Shown: positions 1 to 8,819, counted from the first letter of the stretch. The stretch: 56,243 bases of DNA from Eggerthellaceae bacterium (GCA_030524475.1 JAUNGO010000006.1:1-56243), one strand, 5' to 3'. Made by a program: numbers and translations. Notes: a model not told the origin generated them from the letters alone.

Positions 1-2130
1 CTCAACGTGGTGTACGGCGAAAACGAGGCGGGCAAAACCACGCTCGCGTCGTTTGTGGGCGGCGTGCTGTTCGGCTGGGAAGAGGCGCGCGGCGGGCGCA
101 ACACGTACAAGCCGCGCGCGTCGGAGCGGTCGGGCGCGCTGTTGTTCGCGCAGCGGGACGCGGAAGGCGAAGGCGCTGCCGACCCTTCTTCCGACCTGCT
201 GGAGCTGCGCCGCGCGCGCAACGCCGACGGCTTGCAAGGCGACGTGCACCTGGTCGACGACATCGACAAAGACACGTTCCGCACCGTGTTCTCGCTCACG
301 AGCGACGAGCTGCGGGGGCTGCGCAACACCACTGACGTGACGGCGCGGTTGCTCACGGCCGGCTCGGGCACGGGCGCGTCGCCTGCGCAAGCGCTTTCGG
401 CGGTGCAGGAGCGGCTGGCGGAGTACACCTCGCACGCGGCAAGCGCGCAGCACTCCATCGTGCAGCTCACCGAGGAGCGCGAGGACATTCGCCAGGCGCT
501 GCGCCGCGCGGCCGAAGAGGCGGAGGCGTATCGCGCGCAAGACCGCGAATTCCACGCGATCGAGCCCGAGCGGCAGGCGACGAGCGAGCAGGTGAACAGG
601 CTTAACGCCGCCATCGAGAGCCTGTCGGCGTGTCGTGCGGGGCTTGAGAAGCTCGAAAGCGAGGAAACGTCGCTCGGCGTGGAGCGCGAGCACTTGCACA
701 ACGACGAGCGTCGCGCGGTGGCGTCGCGCTGCTCGCGCGAACAGGCGGTCGGGCGCAAGCTGGCGCGCATGACGGGCGCCGAGGACCGTGCGGCGCGCGA
801 GCGCATAGAGGCGCTGTCCGAACGCGAGACGAAGGCGGCGCACCTGCTTGACGCGGCGCGCGAGAACCTTGCGAACGCGAAGGCGACTTACGAGGCGGTG
901 CAAGCTGCGCAGCAGCACGCGGAAAGCAGGCGCCCCTTCGCCCGGCGCGGCCTTCAAGTGGGCGTCCCCGCAGTGATGTTCGCGCTGCTTCTGCTGCTCG
1001 GTGTGCCGCTGTTCGTGCAGGGTCGGGCGGCCGGCAGCCTGTCGTACGCGGCGCTTGGGCTGGTTATGGTGATGTTCGCGCTGCTTTTGGCTGCGGCGGC
1101 GCTGGTGCTTCTGTTTCGCCCGAGTCGTCGCGACGAGGAGCGGCAAGACCGTGCCGACGCCGCGCATGAGGCGCAGGTCAAATGCGAGAAGCGGCTCGAG
1201 ATGTGCGAGGAGGCGCAGCGCGCGCTCGGCGTTGAGGTTGAACGCGCGCTCGCCGAGATGGGCCTTGGCGACGCGGGCGGCTCGCTTCGCCGCGCGCGGG
1301 TGCTGCTTGACGATGCGAAGGACGCGCGCGCCGAAATGGCGCTCGATCGGCAGCGTCAGCAGGCGGCAACGCAGCGCATCGAGGAGATTGAGGCGCGCTT
1401 GGGGGAGATCGCCGCGCAGCGGGCGCTTCTGTGCGAGCGCGCTGGCGTGCCTTCCGGCGTGACGCTTTCGGCGCTTGATCTTGAGATTGCGCAGCGCACC
1501 AGCGAGCGCGCCGCTCTGCTGGAGAAAACGGAAACGCTCAACCGCCGCTTCGGCGAGCTCAAGCAAGAGCTGGCGCAGGCGCGGCACATGCGCGAGTTCG
1601 ACAAACTGAAAACGCGCTACTGCGAGCTCAAGACGCGCATCGAGGAGGCGTCGGTCGATTTGGCGCGCCTGCTTCTGGCGCAGCGGATGCTTGAGGATGC
1701 CATCGCGTCGTGGAAGGCGAAAAGCCAGCCCGAGGTGTACGAGCGTGCCAGCCGGCTGCTCGCGCTTATGACCGGCGGCCGCTGGACGCGCGTGCGCGTG
1801 GACGACGACGGCACGCTGCTGGTGACCGACGAGAACCTCACCACGCGCGAGCCGAACTTGTTGTCGCTGGGCACGTGCCAGCAGCTTTACCTGGCGCTGC
1901 GCATCGCGCTTTTGCAGTGCGCGCCGAACGTGGGTCGCGCCGTGCCGGTGATCGCCGACGACGTTCTGGTGAACTTCGACGCCGAGCGGCGCCTCGGTGC
2001 GGCGCGCGCCCTCGTCGAGCTGTCCCAAACGCGCCAAGTGATTCTGCTCACCTGCCACAAAGAAGTGGTCGAAGTGCTGCAAGCCGCCGCCCAAAAAGCC
2101 GCCCGCCCCGCCAACGTGCTCGAGCTGTAA
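1..2130 (+). CDS. SMC/YhaN-like AAA ATPase, 5' end outside window
   Basis: The reading frame is open from the first base, so the gene starts upstream; the GTG at base 7 is not a real start. The Walker A motif GENEAGKTT lies at window residues 6-14. A long Glu/Arg/Ala-rich coiled coil follows, interrupted by two hydrophobic segments at about residues 319-370. An ABC-type C-terminus holds a signature-like LLSLGTCQQLYLALR and a Walker B/D-loop VIADDVLVNFD near residue 650. This is the plan of YhaN/RecF/SMC-like DNA-repair ATPases, which normally pair with a metallophosphoesterase; that partner would lie upstream and cannot be seen. The paired membrane-type helices inside the coiled coil suggest membrane attachment, as in some YhaN proteins. 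Family assignment is firm, role inferred. Confidence 0.85.
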   Translation, partial: LNVVYGENEAGKTTLASFVGGVLFGWEEARGGRNTYKPRASERSGALLFAQRDAEGEGAADPSSDLLELRRARNADGLQGDVHLVDDIDKDTFRTVFSLTSDELRGLRNTTDVTARLLTAGSGTGASPAQALSAVQERLAEYTSHAASAQHSIVQLTEEREDIRQALRRAAEEAEAYRAQDREFHAIEPERQATSEQVNRLNAAIESLSACRAGLEKLESEETSLGVEREHLHNDERRAVASRCSREQAVGRKLARMTGAEDRAARERIEALSERETKAAHLLDAARENLANAKATYEAVQAAQQHAESRRPFARRGLQVGVPAVMFALLLLLGVPLFVQGRAAGSLSYAALGLVMVMFALLLAAAALVLLFRPSRRDEERQDRADAAHEAQVKCEKRLEMCEEAQRALGVEVERALAEMGLGDAGGSLRRARVLLDDAKDARAEMALDRQRQQAATQRIEEIEARLGEIAAQRALLCERAGVPSGVTLSALDLEIAQRTSERAALLEKTETLNRRFGELKQELAQARHMREFDKLKTRYCELKTRIEEASVDLARLLLAQRMLEDAIASWKAKSQPEVYERASRLLALMTGGRWTRVRVDDDGTLLVTDENLTTREPNLLSLGTCQQLYLALRIALLQCAPNVGRAVPVIADDVLVNFDAERRLGAARALVELSQTRQVILLTCHKEVVEVLQAAAQKAARPANVLEL

Positions 2131-2209
2131 GGCGCACGAGGGCGGAACACGGGCGGCGGGGGCGGTGAGCAGGGCTGCTCCTCGTGTTCATCCAGCAGCC
2201 GCTTCCGCG

Positions 2210-3376
2210 CTATATCTTCGCCATTTCTGCGGCTACGCGGTTGTACCAGAAGTCGGCGTTGGGCGGGCAGTATTTCTGGGCACCCTCGTAGGTGAGGGTG
2301 TAGCCGTAGCCGCGTGCCAGGCCGCGTACGTGGGCGTCGATGGCTTCCTCCCAGCTGCCCCAGCTTGAGCTGCCCCAGCCCCAAGCGTTGTGCGAAGCGA
2401 AGCACGCCGCGCCCTTCGATGATTCGACGCATGAGATGGCGGGCGAGAACCGCGGGTCAACGCCGTAGTCCCATGCCGCTGCCGCGTAGTATTTTCCGCA
2501 GCCCGCCATCGGCGACCCTGCGAGGTAGGCGTCGATGCGGCCCGCCCAGCTTGCCACGAAGCTGGCCTTGTCGGACGACCAGTCGGCGTTGTCGCTCGGC
2601 GGCGGGGTGACCGCCTCGGTCGTCGAGCCCGACGAGGAAGAGCCATTCGAGGTGTTGCCGCCGGCCTCGGTTTCGGACGACGACGAAGCCGCTTCTTCTT
2701 GTGCCTTCTTCTCGGCGGCCGCTTGCTCTTCGGCGAGGCGCGCCTGCTCGGCCGCCGCTTGCGCCGCGCGTTCCTGCGCCTCGCGCTGTGCCCGCTCGCG
2801 TGCCGCTTGCGCCTCCGCGAGCGCTTGCTCGGCGCGGGCTTCTTCTGCCTTCGCCTCGTCTTTCGCGCTGGTCAGGCTCTGGCGCGTTTCCTCAAGCTCG
2901 CTCTGCATGGCCTCGAGGCGCACGATTTCCGCGTAGTTGCTGTTTTGCACGCGCATTATGTACTCGACGTTCGACAAAAAGTCGCCGATGCTTTGCGAGC
3001 CGAGCACCATGTCGACAAGCGAGCATCCTTGCTGGTTCATCTTGTAAAGCGCGCGCGTGGCGTTGGCGCTGCGCTCCTGCTGCTCAGGGAGTTGCTGCGT
3101 GATTTCGTCGATGCGCGCTTCGTTGTCGGTGATCTGCTGCTCAAGCTCGGCGACGTGAGCCGTTGCGGCCTCGTAGGCGGCCGCCGACTGCTCGATGGCG
3201 GTTTGCTCGGCGGAAGGTTCGGCCGTGGTGTCGGGATTGCTGCCCGTTTCCTCGGCAAGCGCCGAGGCGGGGAACAAAGGCGCGAACCCCCCGATGACAA
3301 GCGCGAGAGCGAGTGCGCCCGCCAACATGCGCATCGGTATGCCGATGCCGCGAGTCGCGCTGGTTTGATGCTGCAT
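2210..3376 (-). CDS. Secreted coiled-coil protein with lysozyme-like C-terminal domain
   Basis: 388 residues. An N-terminal signal peptide with a long hydrophobic run ends near ASALA at residue 41. Residues 60-235 form a PcsB/CwlO-type coiled coil rich in Ala, Glu and Gln. A Ser/Thr/Gly linker (about 237-270) leads to a C-terminal domain with CVESSKG and several Trp/Gly motifs, resembling glucosaminidase/transglycosylase-like lysozyme folds. The start ATG has AAGGA 8 bases upstream. It is likely exported and acts on, or regulates hydrolysis of, peptidoglycan; the catalytic class is inferred and could be a non-catalytic regulator. It is convergent with the upstream ATPase, 79 bases away. Confidence 0.8.
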   Translation of the reverse strand: MQHQTSATRGIGIPMRMLAGALALALVIGGFAPLFPASALAEETGSNPDTTAEPSAEQTAIEQSAAAYEAATAHVAELEQQITDNEARIDEITQQLPEQQERSANATRALYKMNQQGCSLVDMVLGSQSIGDFLSNVEYIMRVQNSNYAEIVRLEAMQSELEETRQSLTSAKDEAKAEEARAEQALAEAQAARERAQREAQERAAQAAAEQARLAEEQAAAEKKAQEEAASSSSETEAGGNTSNGSSSSGSTTEAVTPPPSDNADWSSDKASFVASWAGRIDAYLAGSPMAGCGKYYAAAAWDYGVDPRFSPAISCVESSKGAACFASHNAWGWGSSSWGSWEEAIDAHVRGLARGYGYTLTYEGAQKYCPPNADFWYNRVAAEMAKI

Positions 3377-3701
3377 TTAAAGTCCTTACGTTGCAGTCGC
3401 GCTACCAATGGCGCGGCTATTTCGCACGTTCGTTCCCAAATACCATACCTGAAATTACCGAAAAGCGCCCGAATCTCCCAAAACAAACGCAACTGGGGAG
3501 GTCGATCTTTTGGCGGTTGCGTGTGTGAACGCGAGGACGGATGAACTCGGCTACGTTCCCGCGTTCGTCCCGACCAACCGACGTGGACGAACAAGGAAAA
3601 TTTCATTCAATACCTAGTTTCCGCATATTAAATTTAAAAATTGATATATAATTTGCGCAAACATAAATTAATAGTATAGTTTACGCAGATTAAGGGAACC
3701 T
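3377..3701. other. Intergenic region, divergent promoters, AT-rich
   Basis: 325 bases between divergent genes. The right half is strikingly AT-rich against the surrounding GC-rich DNA. Two related 14-mers, TTTCCGCATATTAA (3618-3631) and TTTACGCAGATTAA (3680-3693), bracket a TTTGCGCAAA palindrome and may be operator sites for the ATPase gene that follows. The left half holds one copy of the direct repeat described at 3501. Confidence 0.4.
3501..3530 (+). repeat. Direct repeat copy 1 (flanks ATPase gene)
   Basis: GTCGATCTTTTGGCGGTTG starts here and matches GTCGATCTTTTGGTGGTCG at 5155 with two mismatches; similarity continues weakly to the GAAC about 27 bases in. The two copies bracket the ATPase gene at 3702-5123. 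Confidence 0.5.
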
Positions 3702-5123
3702 ATGGCACTTATCGGAAGACATCGAGAGCAATCTGATTTTCTGGAATGGATGTGCTCGGACGAGCCAGAGCTTGTGTGCGTGTACGGTCGCCGTCGTATA
3801 GGGAAAACCTTTTTTGTGAACGAGCTCATGCAGGATTACTATGCGTTTGACGCGAGCGGCTTGGCCGAAGGCGGGGAGGCGAGCCAGCTCAACGCGTTTC
3901 ACGCGGCGCTTACCGACTACGGCGACACCGCGAAGGCCGCTCCTGCCGATTGGTGGGAGGCTTTTCGGCGGTTGCGTGCTTTGCTCGAACGTGCGGAGTG
4001 CCCTCGCACTCCCGAGGGGAAACGGGTTGTGTTTCTTGACGAGTTCCCGTGGTTTGACACCCCGCGATCTGGGTTTATGGGCGCATTCAGCGACTTCTGG
4101 AATCGCTGGGCTCAACGCCATACAGACGTGAAGGTGGTCATTTGCGGTTCGGCCACATCATGGATTCTGCGAGAGGTATTGAAAACGGAGGGAAGCCTCA
4201 ATCGGCGTGTGACGCATTCGCTGTTCTTGTCGGCGTTCACTCTTGGGGAGGTGGAGGAGTTCCTTCGTGTCGAAAAGCGCCTTGACTGGGCGCGGCGCGA
4301 GATCATCGAATGCTACATGGTGTTTGGCGGCGTGCCGTACTACCTGCGGAAGATCCAGCCGCGATTGAGCCTGTCGCAAAACATCACGTCCCTGTGCCTG
4401 GCTCCTCAGGCCCCGCTGCGCGATGAGGCTCGCATTCTGCTTGACTCAACGCTTTCGAACAGGCCGGTTTATTACAAAGTGCTTTCCGTTTTGGGGGAGA
4501 AGAAGACAGGGCTTTCGCGCAAGGAGTTGTTGGAGGCTGTGGGCGTGAAAGATGGCCAAGGGTTTACGGCGGTCCTTATGGGGCTTGAAGAATGCGGGTA
4601 CATCAGGAAATACGAGAACCCCTATCGCAAGGGGCGGAAGGCAATGTATCAGTTGATCGACCCGTTTTTGTTGTTCAGCATGAGATTTGTCGGTGGGGAC
4701 AAGTTCGTCTCCGACTGGGCAACGTATTACGACACGCCGAGCTACAACGCATGGCGCGGTAACGCGTTCGAGATAGCGTGTCTTTGCCATTTACCCCAGA
4801 TCAAGCGATCGCTTTCCTTGTCGACCATGAGCACGCGCGATTTTCCTTGGCGCAGCTCCGCGTCAAAGAGGGGGGCACAGGTCGATTTGGTTATTGAGCG
4901 CCCCGATAGAATTACTTATTTATGCGAAATGAAGTTCACCAACGCCCCTTTTTCCTTGTCGGCCGCTGCCGTTGAGGAACTGGAAAGAAAGCGCGAGGTA
5001 TTTAAGGTCGAAACGGGAACGAAGCACAGCGTGCAGACGGTGCTTGTGTCAGCGGCTGGGGTAAAAGGACGCGTAGACGAAATTGTATCGCAGACGGTTT
5101 CAGGCGACGACCTGTTCGTTTAG
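3702..5123 (+). CDS. AAA ATPase with C-terminal DUF234-like nuclease-fold region
   Basis: 473 residues, start ATG with AAGGGAA just upstream. Walker A GRRRIGKT is at residues 29-36 and Walker B VVFLDEFPWFD near residue 110; a winged-helix-like middle (about 250-330) follows. The C-terminus carries AQVDLVIE...CEMKF near 395-415, a D-x(n)-E-x-K pattern of restriction-endonuclease-like folds. This is the COG1672/archaeal-type stand-alone ATPase plan (ATPase plus DUF234-like domain). The biological role of this family is not established. The gene stands alone, with AT-rich upstream DNA and flanking direct repeats suggesting it arrived as a cassette. Confidence 0.75.
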   Translation: MALIGRHREQSDFLEWMCSDEPELVCVYGRRRIGKTFFVNELMQDYYAFDASGLAEGGEASQLNAFHAALTDYGDTAKAAPADWWEAFRRLRALLERAECPRTPEGKRVVFLDEFPWFDTPRSGFMGAFSDFWNRWAQRHTDVKVVICGSATSWILREVLKTEGSLNRRVTHSLFLSAFTLGEVEEFLRVEKRLDWARREIIECYMVFGGVPYYLRKIQPRLSLSQNITSLCLAPQAPLRDEARILLDSTLSNRPVYYKVLSVLGEKKTGLSRKELLEAVGVKDGQGFTAVLMGLEECGYIRKYENPYRKGRKAMYQLIDPFLLFSMRFVGGDKFVSDWATYYDTPSYNAWRGNAFEIACLCHLPQIKRSLSLSTMSTRDFPWRSSASKRGAQVDLVIERPDRITYLCEMKFTNAPFSLSAAAVEELERKREVFKVETGTKHSVQTVLVSAAGVKGRVDEIVSQTVSGDDLFV

Positions 5124-5154
5124 CCCATGCGGCTCATTCGCTCGCTTATCGACC

Positions 5155-5243
5155 GTCGATCTTTTGGTGGTCGAGCATGCGAACACGGAGAGCGAACGCG
5201 GGGGCGTAGCTTTGTTGGCGAGCAAAGCTACGCCCTCGCGTTC
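5155..5243 (+). repeat. Direct repeat copy 2 plus long hairpin
   Basis: Begins with the second copy of the GTCGATCTTTTGG repeat. It is followed by a near-perfect hairpin (arms about 5194-5214 and 5223-5243, GAACGCG...GGCGTAGCTTTG with its complement) with an 8-base loop and no T-run, so more REP-like than a classic terminator. Confidence 0.5.
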
Positions 5244-5279
5244 ACCCTCCTCGAGCTTACGCCCTCCATCCCATCCAAA

Positions 5280-5322
5280 TTTTGCGGCTAATCTTATGTG
5301 TATGTTAAAATTAGCCGCAAAA
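5280..5322 (+). promoter_or_regulatory. 13-bp inverted repeat before DUF4143 ATPase
   Basis: Perfect arms TTTTGCGGCTAAT (5280-5292) and ATTAGCCGCAAAA (5310-5322) separated by 17 bases, ending 19 bases before the start codon. The position suits an operator or a 5'-UTR hairpin that could hide the ribosome binding site. Confidence 0.55.
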
Positions 5323-5341
5323 ACAACAAAGGCGGTGTCTT

Positions 5342-6568
5342 GTGGCGTACATCAAGAGAGACTTGGAGCAGGAGTTCCTGTCTTGCGCGGCTGAGTTTCC
5401 CATAGTCCTCCTTACGGGTATGCGGCAATGCGGGAAGTCGACCATGTTGGAGCATCTCGCCGAGGCTGGGCGAAACTCGGTAACATTGGACGATTTTCAA
5501 GAGCGCGCCTTGGCTCAAAGCGATCCTCAGCTTTTCCTTCAACTGCACGAGCCTCCGCTCATTATTGACGAAGTGCAGTATGCTCCCCAATTGTTTTCCT
5601 ATTTGAAGATATACGCCGACAAAAACCCCGATAAGGTGGGGGCGTTTTGGCTCATGGGGTCGCAACCGTTTTCGCTGATGAAGCTTGCGGGCGAGTCTCT
5701 TGCGGGGAGGGTGGGCATTCTGCATATGCTTCCTTTGTCTCAACATGAGTTGTACGGGTCGGGAAATCTCCTCGCGCTCGATATGTCGCTGCACGGTTTG
5801 AGCGAGAGGGTTGCCGCACAAGAACCCGCAACGCTTCCTCAGATGTATGAGCGAATTCATAACGGTTGGATGCCTGCTGTCGCGAATGGTCGAAACTCAA
5901 AGCCCGATCGCTTCTATCGAAGCTATGTTCAAACATACATTGAACGCGACGTCCGAGAGACGGACAATGCGGCAGATCTCGTGCTGTTCTCACGCTTCAT
6001 GGCTGCCGTGGCGGCGCAAATAGGACAGCTGGTCAACATCGACTCTTTGGCGAGAGACGTGGACATCACGCGCGCCAAGGCAAGCGAATGGCTAGGCATA
6101 CTTCAGCAGTCCGACATCGTGTTTCTGGTGCAGCCATACTCGAACAACGCCTTGAGCCGCGCCGTGAAGACGCCGAAGCTTTACTTCAGCGACACGGGGC
6201 TGGCTGCATGGTTGGGAAGATGGAGCACGGCGAAAACGTTGGAGGCGGGTGCGCTCAGCGGGCAAATTTTCGAGAATTTTGTTATGGCCGAGCTCATGAA
6301 GACGGTCTCCAACACGGGCGACGTTGCGTCTCTGTGGTTTTATCGCGACCGCGACGCAAAAGAGATAGATGCGGTTATAGAGCGTGACGGGGCGCTGTAT
6401 CCCGTGGAAATAAAGAAGAGCGCCAACCCTCAAAAGAAGGATGTTCGAGCGTTTCCCATCTTAGAGCGGTCTGGTCTGAAGGTTGAGCCAGGTATGTCGA
6501 TATGCATGGCCCAGAGCTTGGGGGCAATCGACGGCAGCTGCTACATTGTGCCTGCGTGGGGCGTCTAA
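5342..6568 (+). CDS. AAA_14/DUF4143 family ATPase
   Basis: 408 residues, GTG start preceded by AAAGGCGG. Walker A GMRQCGKST is at residues 26-34 and Walker B-type LIIDEVQYAP near 75-84. A DUF4143-type helical middle contains YIERDVRE. The C-terminal EIDAVIERDG...VEIKKS near 350-365 is a D-x(n)-E-x-K nuclease-like signature. Such COG1373 proteins are common orphan ATPases in gut bacteria with no proven function. A clear paralogue lies at 7447-8685, and the two flank the MazEF pair, suggesting a local duplication. Confidence 0.8.
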   Translation: MAYIKRDLEQEFLSCAAEFPIVLLTGMRQCGKSTMLEHLAEAGRNSVTLDDFQERALAQSDPQLFLQLHEPPLIIDEVQYAPQLFSYLKIYADKNPDKVGAFWLMGSQPFSLMKLAGESLAGRVGILHMLPLSQHELYGSGNLLALDMSLHGLSERVAAQEPATLPQMYERIHNGWMPAVANGRNSKPDRFYRSYVQTYIERDVRETDNAADLVLFSRFMAAVAAQIGQLVNIDSLARDVDITRAKASEWLGILQQSDIVFLVQPYSNNALSRAVKTPKLYFSDTGLAAWLGRWSTAKTLEAGALSGQIFENFVMAELMKTVSNTGDVASLWFYRDRDAKEIDAVIERDGALYPVEIKKSANPQKKDVRAFPILERSGLKVEPGMSICMAQSLGAIDGSCYIVPAWGV

Positions 6569-6620
6569 CGCGAACGCGGTTCCCGGGTTTTCTTGCTGTC
6601 TTTCCCCAGGCCGCATTCTC

Positions 6621-6668
6621 TTGACAGTATCTACCATACGGCTATACTGTATCTACTAAGGTAGATAC
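6621..6668 (+). promoter_or_regulatory. mazEF promoter with overlapping operator repeats
   Basis: TTGACA at 6621-6626 and TATACT at 6643-6648 are spaced by 16 bases. GTATCTAC occurs at 6627-6634 (inside the spacer) and 6649-6656 (just after the -10), with the inverted GTAGATAC at 6661-6668 forming a palindrome with a 4-base centre. The direct copies are 22 bases apart, about two helical turns. This layout fits autorepression by the AbrB-fold antitoxin. Confidence 0.7.
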
Positions 6669-6690
6669 ACAAAAAGAAGGGGAGGAAGGC

Positions 6691-7017
6691 ATGGGTTGTA
6701 TGGTTGCAGCTCAGCGAACGAAGGTCTCCTCGTGGGGGAATTCCGAAGCTGTGCGCATTCCCAAGAGTATTCTGCGCGCTGCGGGGCTTTCGTCGGGCGA
6801 CGACGTTGACGTGGTGGTCAACGAGAGCGGAAACATCGAGCTTGTGCCGATGGAGCGGGCGCATCGTCGCGTACGGCCTGTAAGGGGAGTCACGTACGAG
6901 ACGCTTTTTTCCGGGTACAAAGGCGACCCCATTGCCGACTCGCAGCGTGCGTGGCCCGACGCGCCGAATGGCGTTGACGGCATGGTCGGCGCCGAAAAGG
7001 CTGCGTGGGGCCTGTGA
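6691..7017 (+). CDS. mazE: MazE-type AbrB-fold antitoxin
   Basis: 108 residues. TKVSSWGNSEAVRIPKSILR followed by an LSSGDDVDVVV segment is the MazE/SpoVT-AbrB DNA-binding fold (about residues 10-55). The C-terminal tail should wrap the toxin. The start ATG has GGAGGAAGG immediately upstream; an alternative in-frame ATG lies three codons later. The stop overlaps the toxin gene. Palindromic sites over its promoter suggest autoregulation. Confidence 0.85.
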   Translation: MGCMVAAQRTKVSSWGNSEAVRIPKSILRAAGLSSGDDVDVVVNESGNIELVPMERAHRRVRPVRGVTYETLFSGYKGDPIADSQRAWPDAPNGVDGMVGAEKAAWGL

Positions 7018-7364
7018 TTTACGAGCAGGGCGACATAGTTTCCATCAATTTCGCTCCGTCAAAGGGGCACGAGCCCGCCTACCGCCACTACGGCGTGGTC
7101 TTAAGCCCTTGGCATGTCAACAAAATGTGCGCGTTGACGCTGCTTGTGCCTGTGACCTCGTTCGACAACGGCTACCCTTTGCACATCAAAATTGCGGAAG
7201 GGAATCCCATCTGCGGGTTTGTGCAGTGCGAAGCCATGCGCGCGATGGACCTTGGAATGCGTGAGGCGGAAGGGGCGGTCGAGTTGGTGGGCGCGCTTGA
7301 CGACGACACGCTCGCCAAAGTGATGGCCACCGTGCTCGTAGTTTTGGGGCTTGAAGAAATATAG
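7014..7364 (+). CDS. mazF: MazF/PemK-type mRNA interferase toxin
   Basis: 116 residues from the GTG that overlaps the antitoxin stop as GTGA; a second in-frame GTG at 7005 is also possible (AAAAGG 4 bases before it). GDIVSINFAPSKGHE...GVVLSPW, a later LVPVTS and the C-terminal LDDDTLAKVMATVLVVLG match the MazF/PemK fold, a ribosome-independent endoribonuclease. The pair sits between two paralogous DUF4143 ATPases. A cleavage sequence cannot be predicted from this alone. Confidence 0.85.
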   Translation: MIYEQGDIVSINFAPSKGHEPAYRHYGVVLSPWHVNKMCALTLLVPVTSFDNGYPLHIKIAEGNPICGFVQCEAMRAMDLGMREAEGAVELVGALDDDTLAKVMATVLVVLGLEEI

Positions 7365-7392
7365 CGAAGAGCCCCTTTCTGCAAAATAGGCG

Positions 7393-7435
7393 TTTTTCGG
7401 GTAAAATACTAGCAATATGTATTTTACCCGAAAAA
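7393..7435 (+). promoter_or_regulatory. 17-bp perfect inverted repeat before second DUF4143 ATPase
   Basis: Left arm 7393-7409 (TTTTTCGGGTAAAATAC) and right arm 7419-7435 are perfect complements with a 9-base loop, ending 11 bases before the ATG. The same layout, with a different sequence, precedes the first DUF4143 gene at 5280-5322. Confidence 0.65.
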
Positions 7436-7446
7436 TGGAGTGACCT

Positions 7447-8685
7447 ATGGAATATATAAAACGCGAGATTGAGCCTTTGGTTGCTCAGGTAGCGAATGAA
7501 TACTCTGCTGTGTTGGTGACGGGCCCTCGGCAGGTTGGCAAGTCAACCCTTCTGCGGCATGTGTTGGACAAGGTAAGCCCTCAAGCGAAAGAAGTGACGC
7601 TCGACGATCTGGTTGAGCGCCAACTTGCCACAGAAGACCCTGCGATGTTCTTCCAGCTTCACAAGCCACCCGTTCTCATCGACGAGGTTCAATATGCGCC
7701 TGAGCTGTTTGTCGAGATGAAGAAGATGATAGACAAGGGGATGCCGCCGGGTTCGTTCCTTCTTACGGGCTCGCAGCAGTTTCGCCTTATGGAGCTTGCG
7801 GGGGAGACGCTCGCCGGTCGCATAGCCATTCTCCCGCTCTCTTCGCTTTCTCAGCGCGAAGCCGAAGGGCGCGTGACTGGCAAGCCCGAGCCGTTCTCCT
7901 TTTCTTTGGATCGGTGGAAGGAACGGGCTGATCGGGTTGACGCAAAGTCGACCCCTGAAATATTCGATCGGATTTTTTGGGGCGCAATGCCGGCTGTTGT
8001 GTCGGGCGAACGCAGCAATCTCAGCATCTTCTACCAAAGCTACATCCAAACTTATATCGAGCGCGACGTACGGCGCTTGTTGGGAAGCGTAGATGCGCTT
8101 GAGTATATGGACTTCATGCGGTCGGTGGCGGCGCGATGCTCCCAAATGTTAAACGTTGCCTCGATTGCGTCCGATATTGGCATGCGTGCCGAAAAGGTAA
8201 AGGCGTGGCTTGCTGTTTTAGAGAGATCCGGCATCATTTTTTATCTCCATCCCTACTCGAACAACCAGCTCAAGCGAACGGTTAAGGCGCCGAAGCTTTA
8301 TTTTCACGATTGCGGGCTCGTTGCTCATCTCACCAAATGGCTCAGCGCGGAGACGCTTGAGGCGGGGGCGATGGGCGATGCCCTTATGGAGAACTTCGTA
8401 GTGTCGGAGATCTACAAAAGCTTTCTTAATGCAGGGATCGACGTGCCGCTTTATTACTATCGAGACCACGACGCCAAGGAGATCGACCTCGTCATAGAGT
8501 CCGACGGCGAGTTGCATCCCGTCGAGATAAAAAAGACAGCTTCTCCCAACCTGGGGATGGCGCGGGCTTTCAAAACGCTTGACAAAGCCTCCATTCCGCG
8601 CGGACGTGGGGCTATCGTATGCGCAAAGGAAGAGTTTTGCGCCCTCGACGCCAAAACGCTCGTGATACCGGTAGGGTTGCTGTAG
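7447..8685 (+). CDS. AAA_14/DUF4143 family ATPase (paralogue)
   Basis: 412 residues. Walker A GPRQVGKST is at residues 26-34, with LIDEVQYAPELF near 78-89, YIERDVRRLLGS in the middle domain and a C-terminal EIDLVIESDG...VEIKKT near 350-365. Domain order and many motifs match the gene at 5342-6568, so the two are paralogues with mazEF between them. The start ATG is preceded by GGAGTGACCT. Function in this family is unknown; the C-terminal acidic/Lys pattern resembles PD-(D/E)xK nucleases but activity is unproven. Confidence 0.8.
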   Translation: MEYIKREIEPLVAQVANEYSAVLVTGPRQVGKSTLLRHVLDKVSPQAKEVTLDDLVERQLATEDPAMFFQLHKPPVLIDEVQYAPELFVEMKKMIDKGMPPGSFLLTGSQQFRLMELAGETLAGRIAILPLSSLSQREAEGRVTGKPEPFSFSLDRWKERADRVDAKSTPEIFDRIFWGAMPAVVSGERSNLSIFYQSYIQTYIERDVRRLLGSVDALEYMDFMRSVAARCSQMLNVASIASDIGMRAEKVKAWLAVLERSGIIFYLHPYSNNQLKRTVKAPKLYFHDCGLVAHLTKWLSAETLEAGAMGDALMENFVVSEIYKSFLNAGIDVPLYYYRDHDAKEIDLVIESDGELHPVEIKKTASPNLGMARAFKTLDKASIPRGRGAIVCAKEEFCALDAKTLVIPVGLL

Positions 8686-8794
8686 GGCGTTCGCGGGCGA
8701 GAGCCTTTCGCGCACTTTCGCCCCTTTCCCCTTCCCTTCGCCTTTCCCGTCCGTTCGTTTGGAGTTGTGGCGCACCTTCCCGCCTACTCGCGCC

Positions 8795-8819
8795 TTGCCT
8801 TCCGCACCTATACTATACT
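8795..8819 (+). promoter_or_regulatory. Probable purA promoter -10 region
   Basis: Two overlapping TATACT hexamers (8809-8814 and 8814-8819) lie 77 bases before purA, with TTGCCT at 8795 as a weak, closely spaced -35. The rest of the 210-base gap is CT-rich with no gene. Confidence 0.35.

Noticed and set aside
2699..3544. 281-codon plus-strand frame opposite the secreted coiled-coil protein
   Set aside because: Reverse-frame shadow; the minus-strand gene has a signal peptide and ribosome site.
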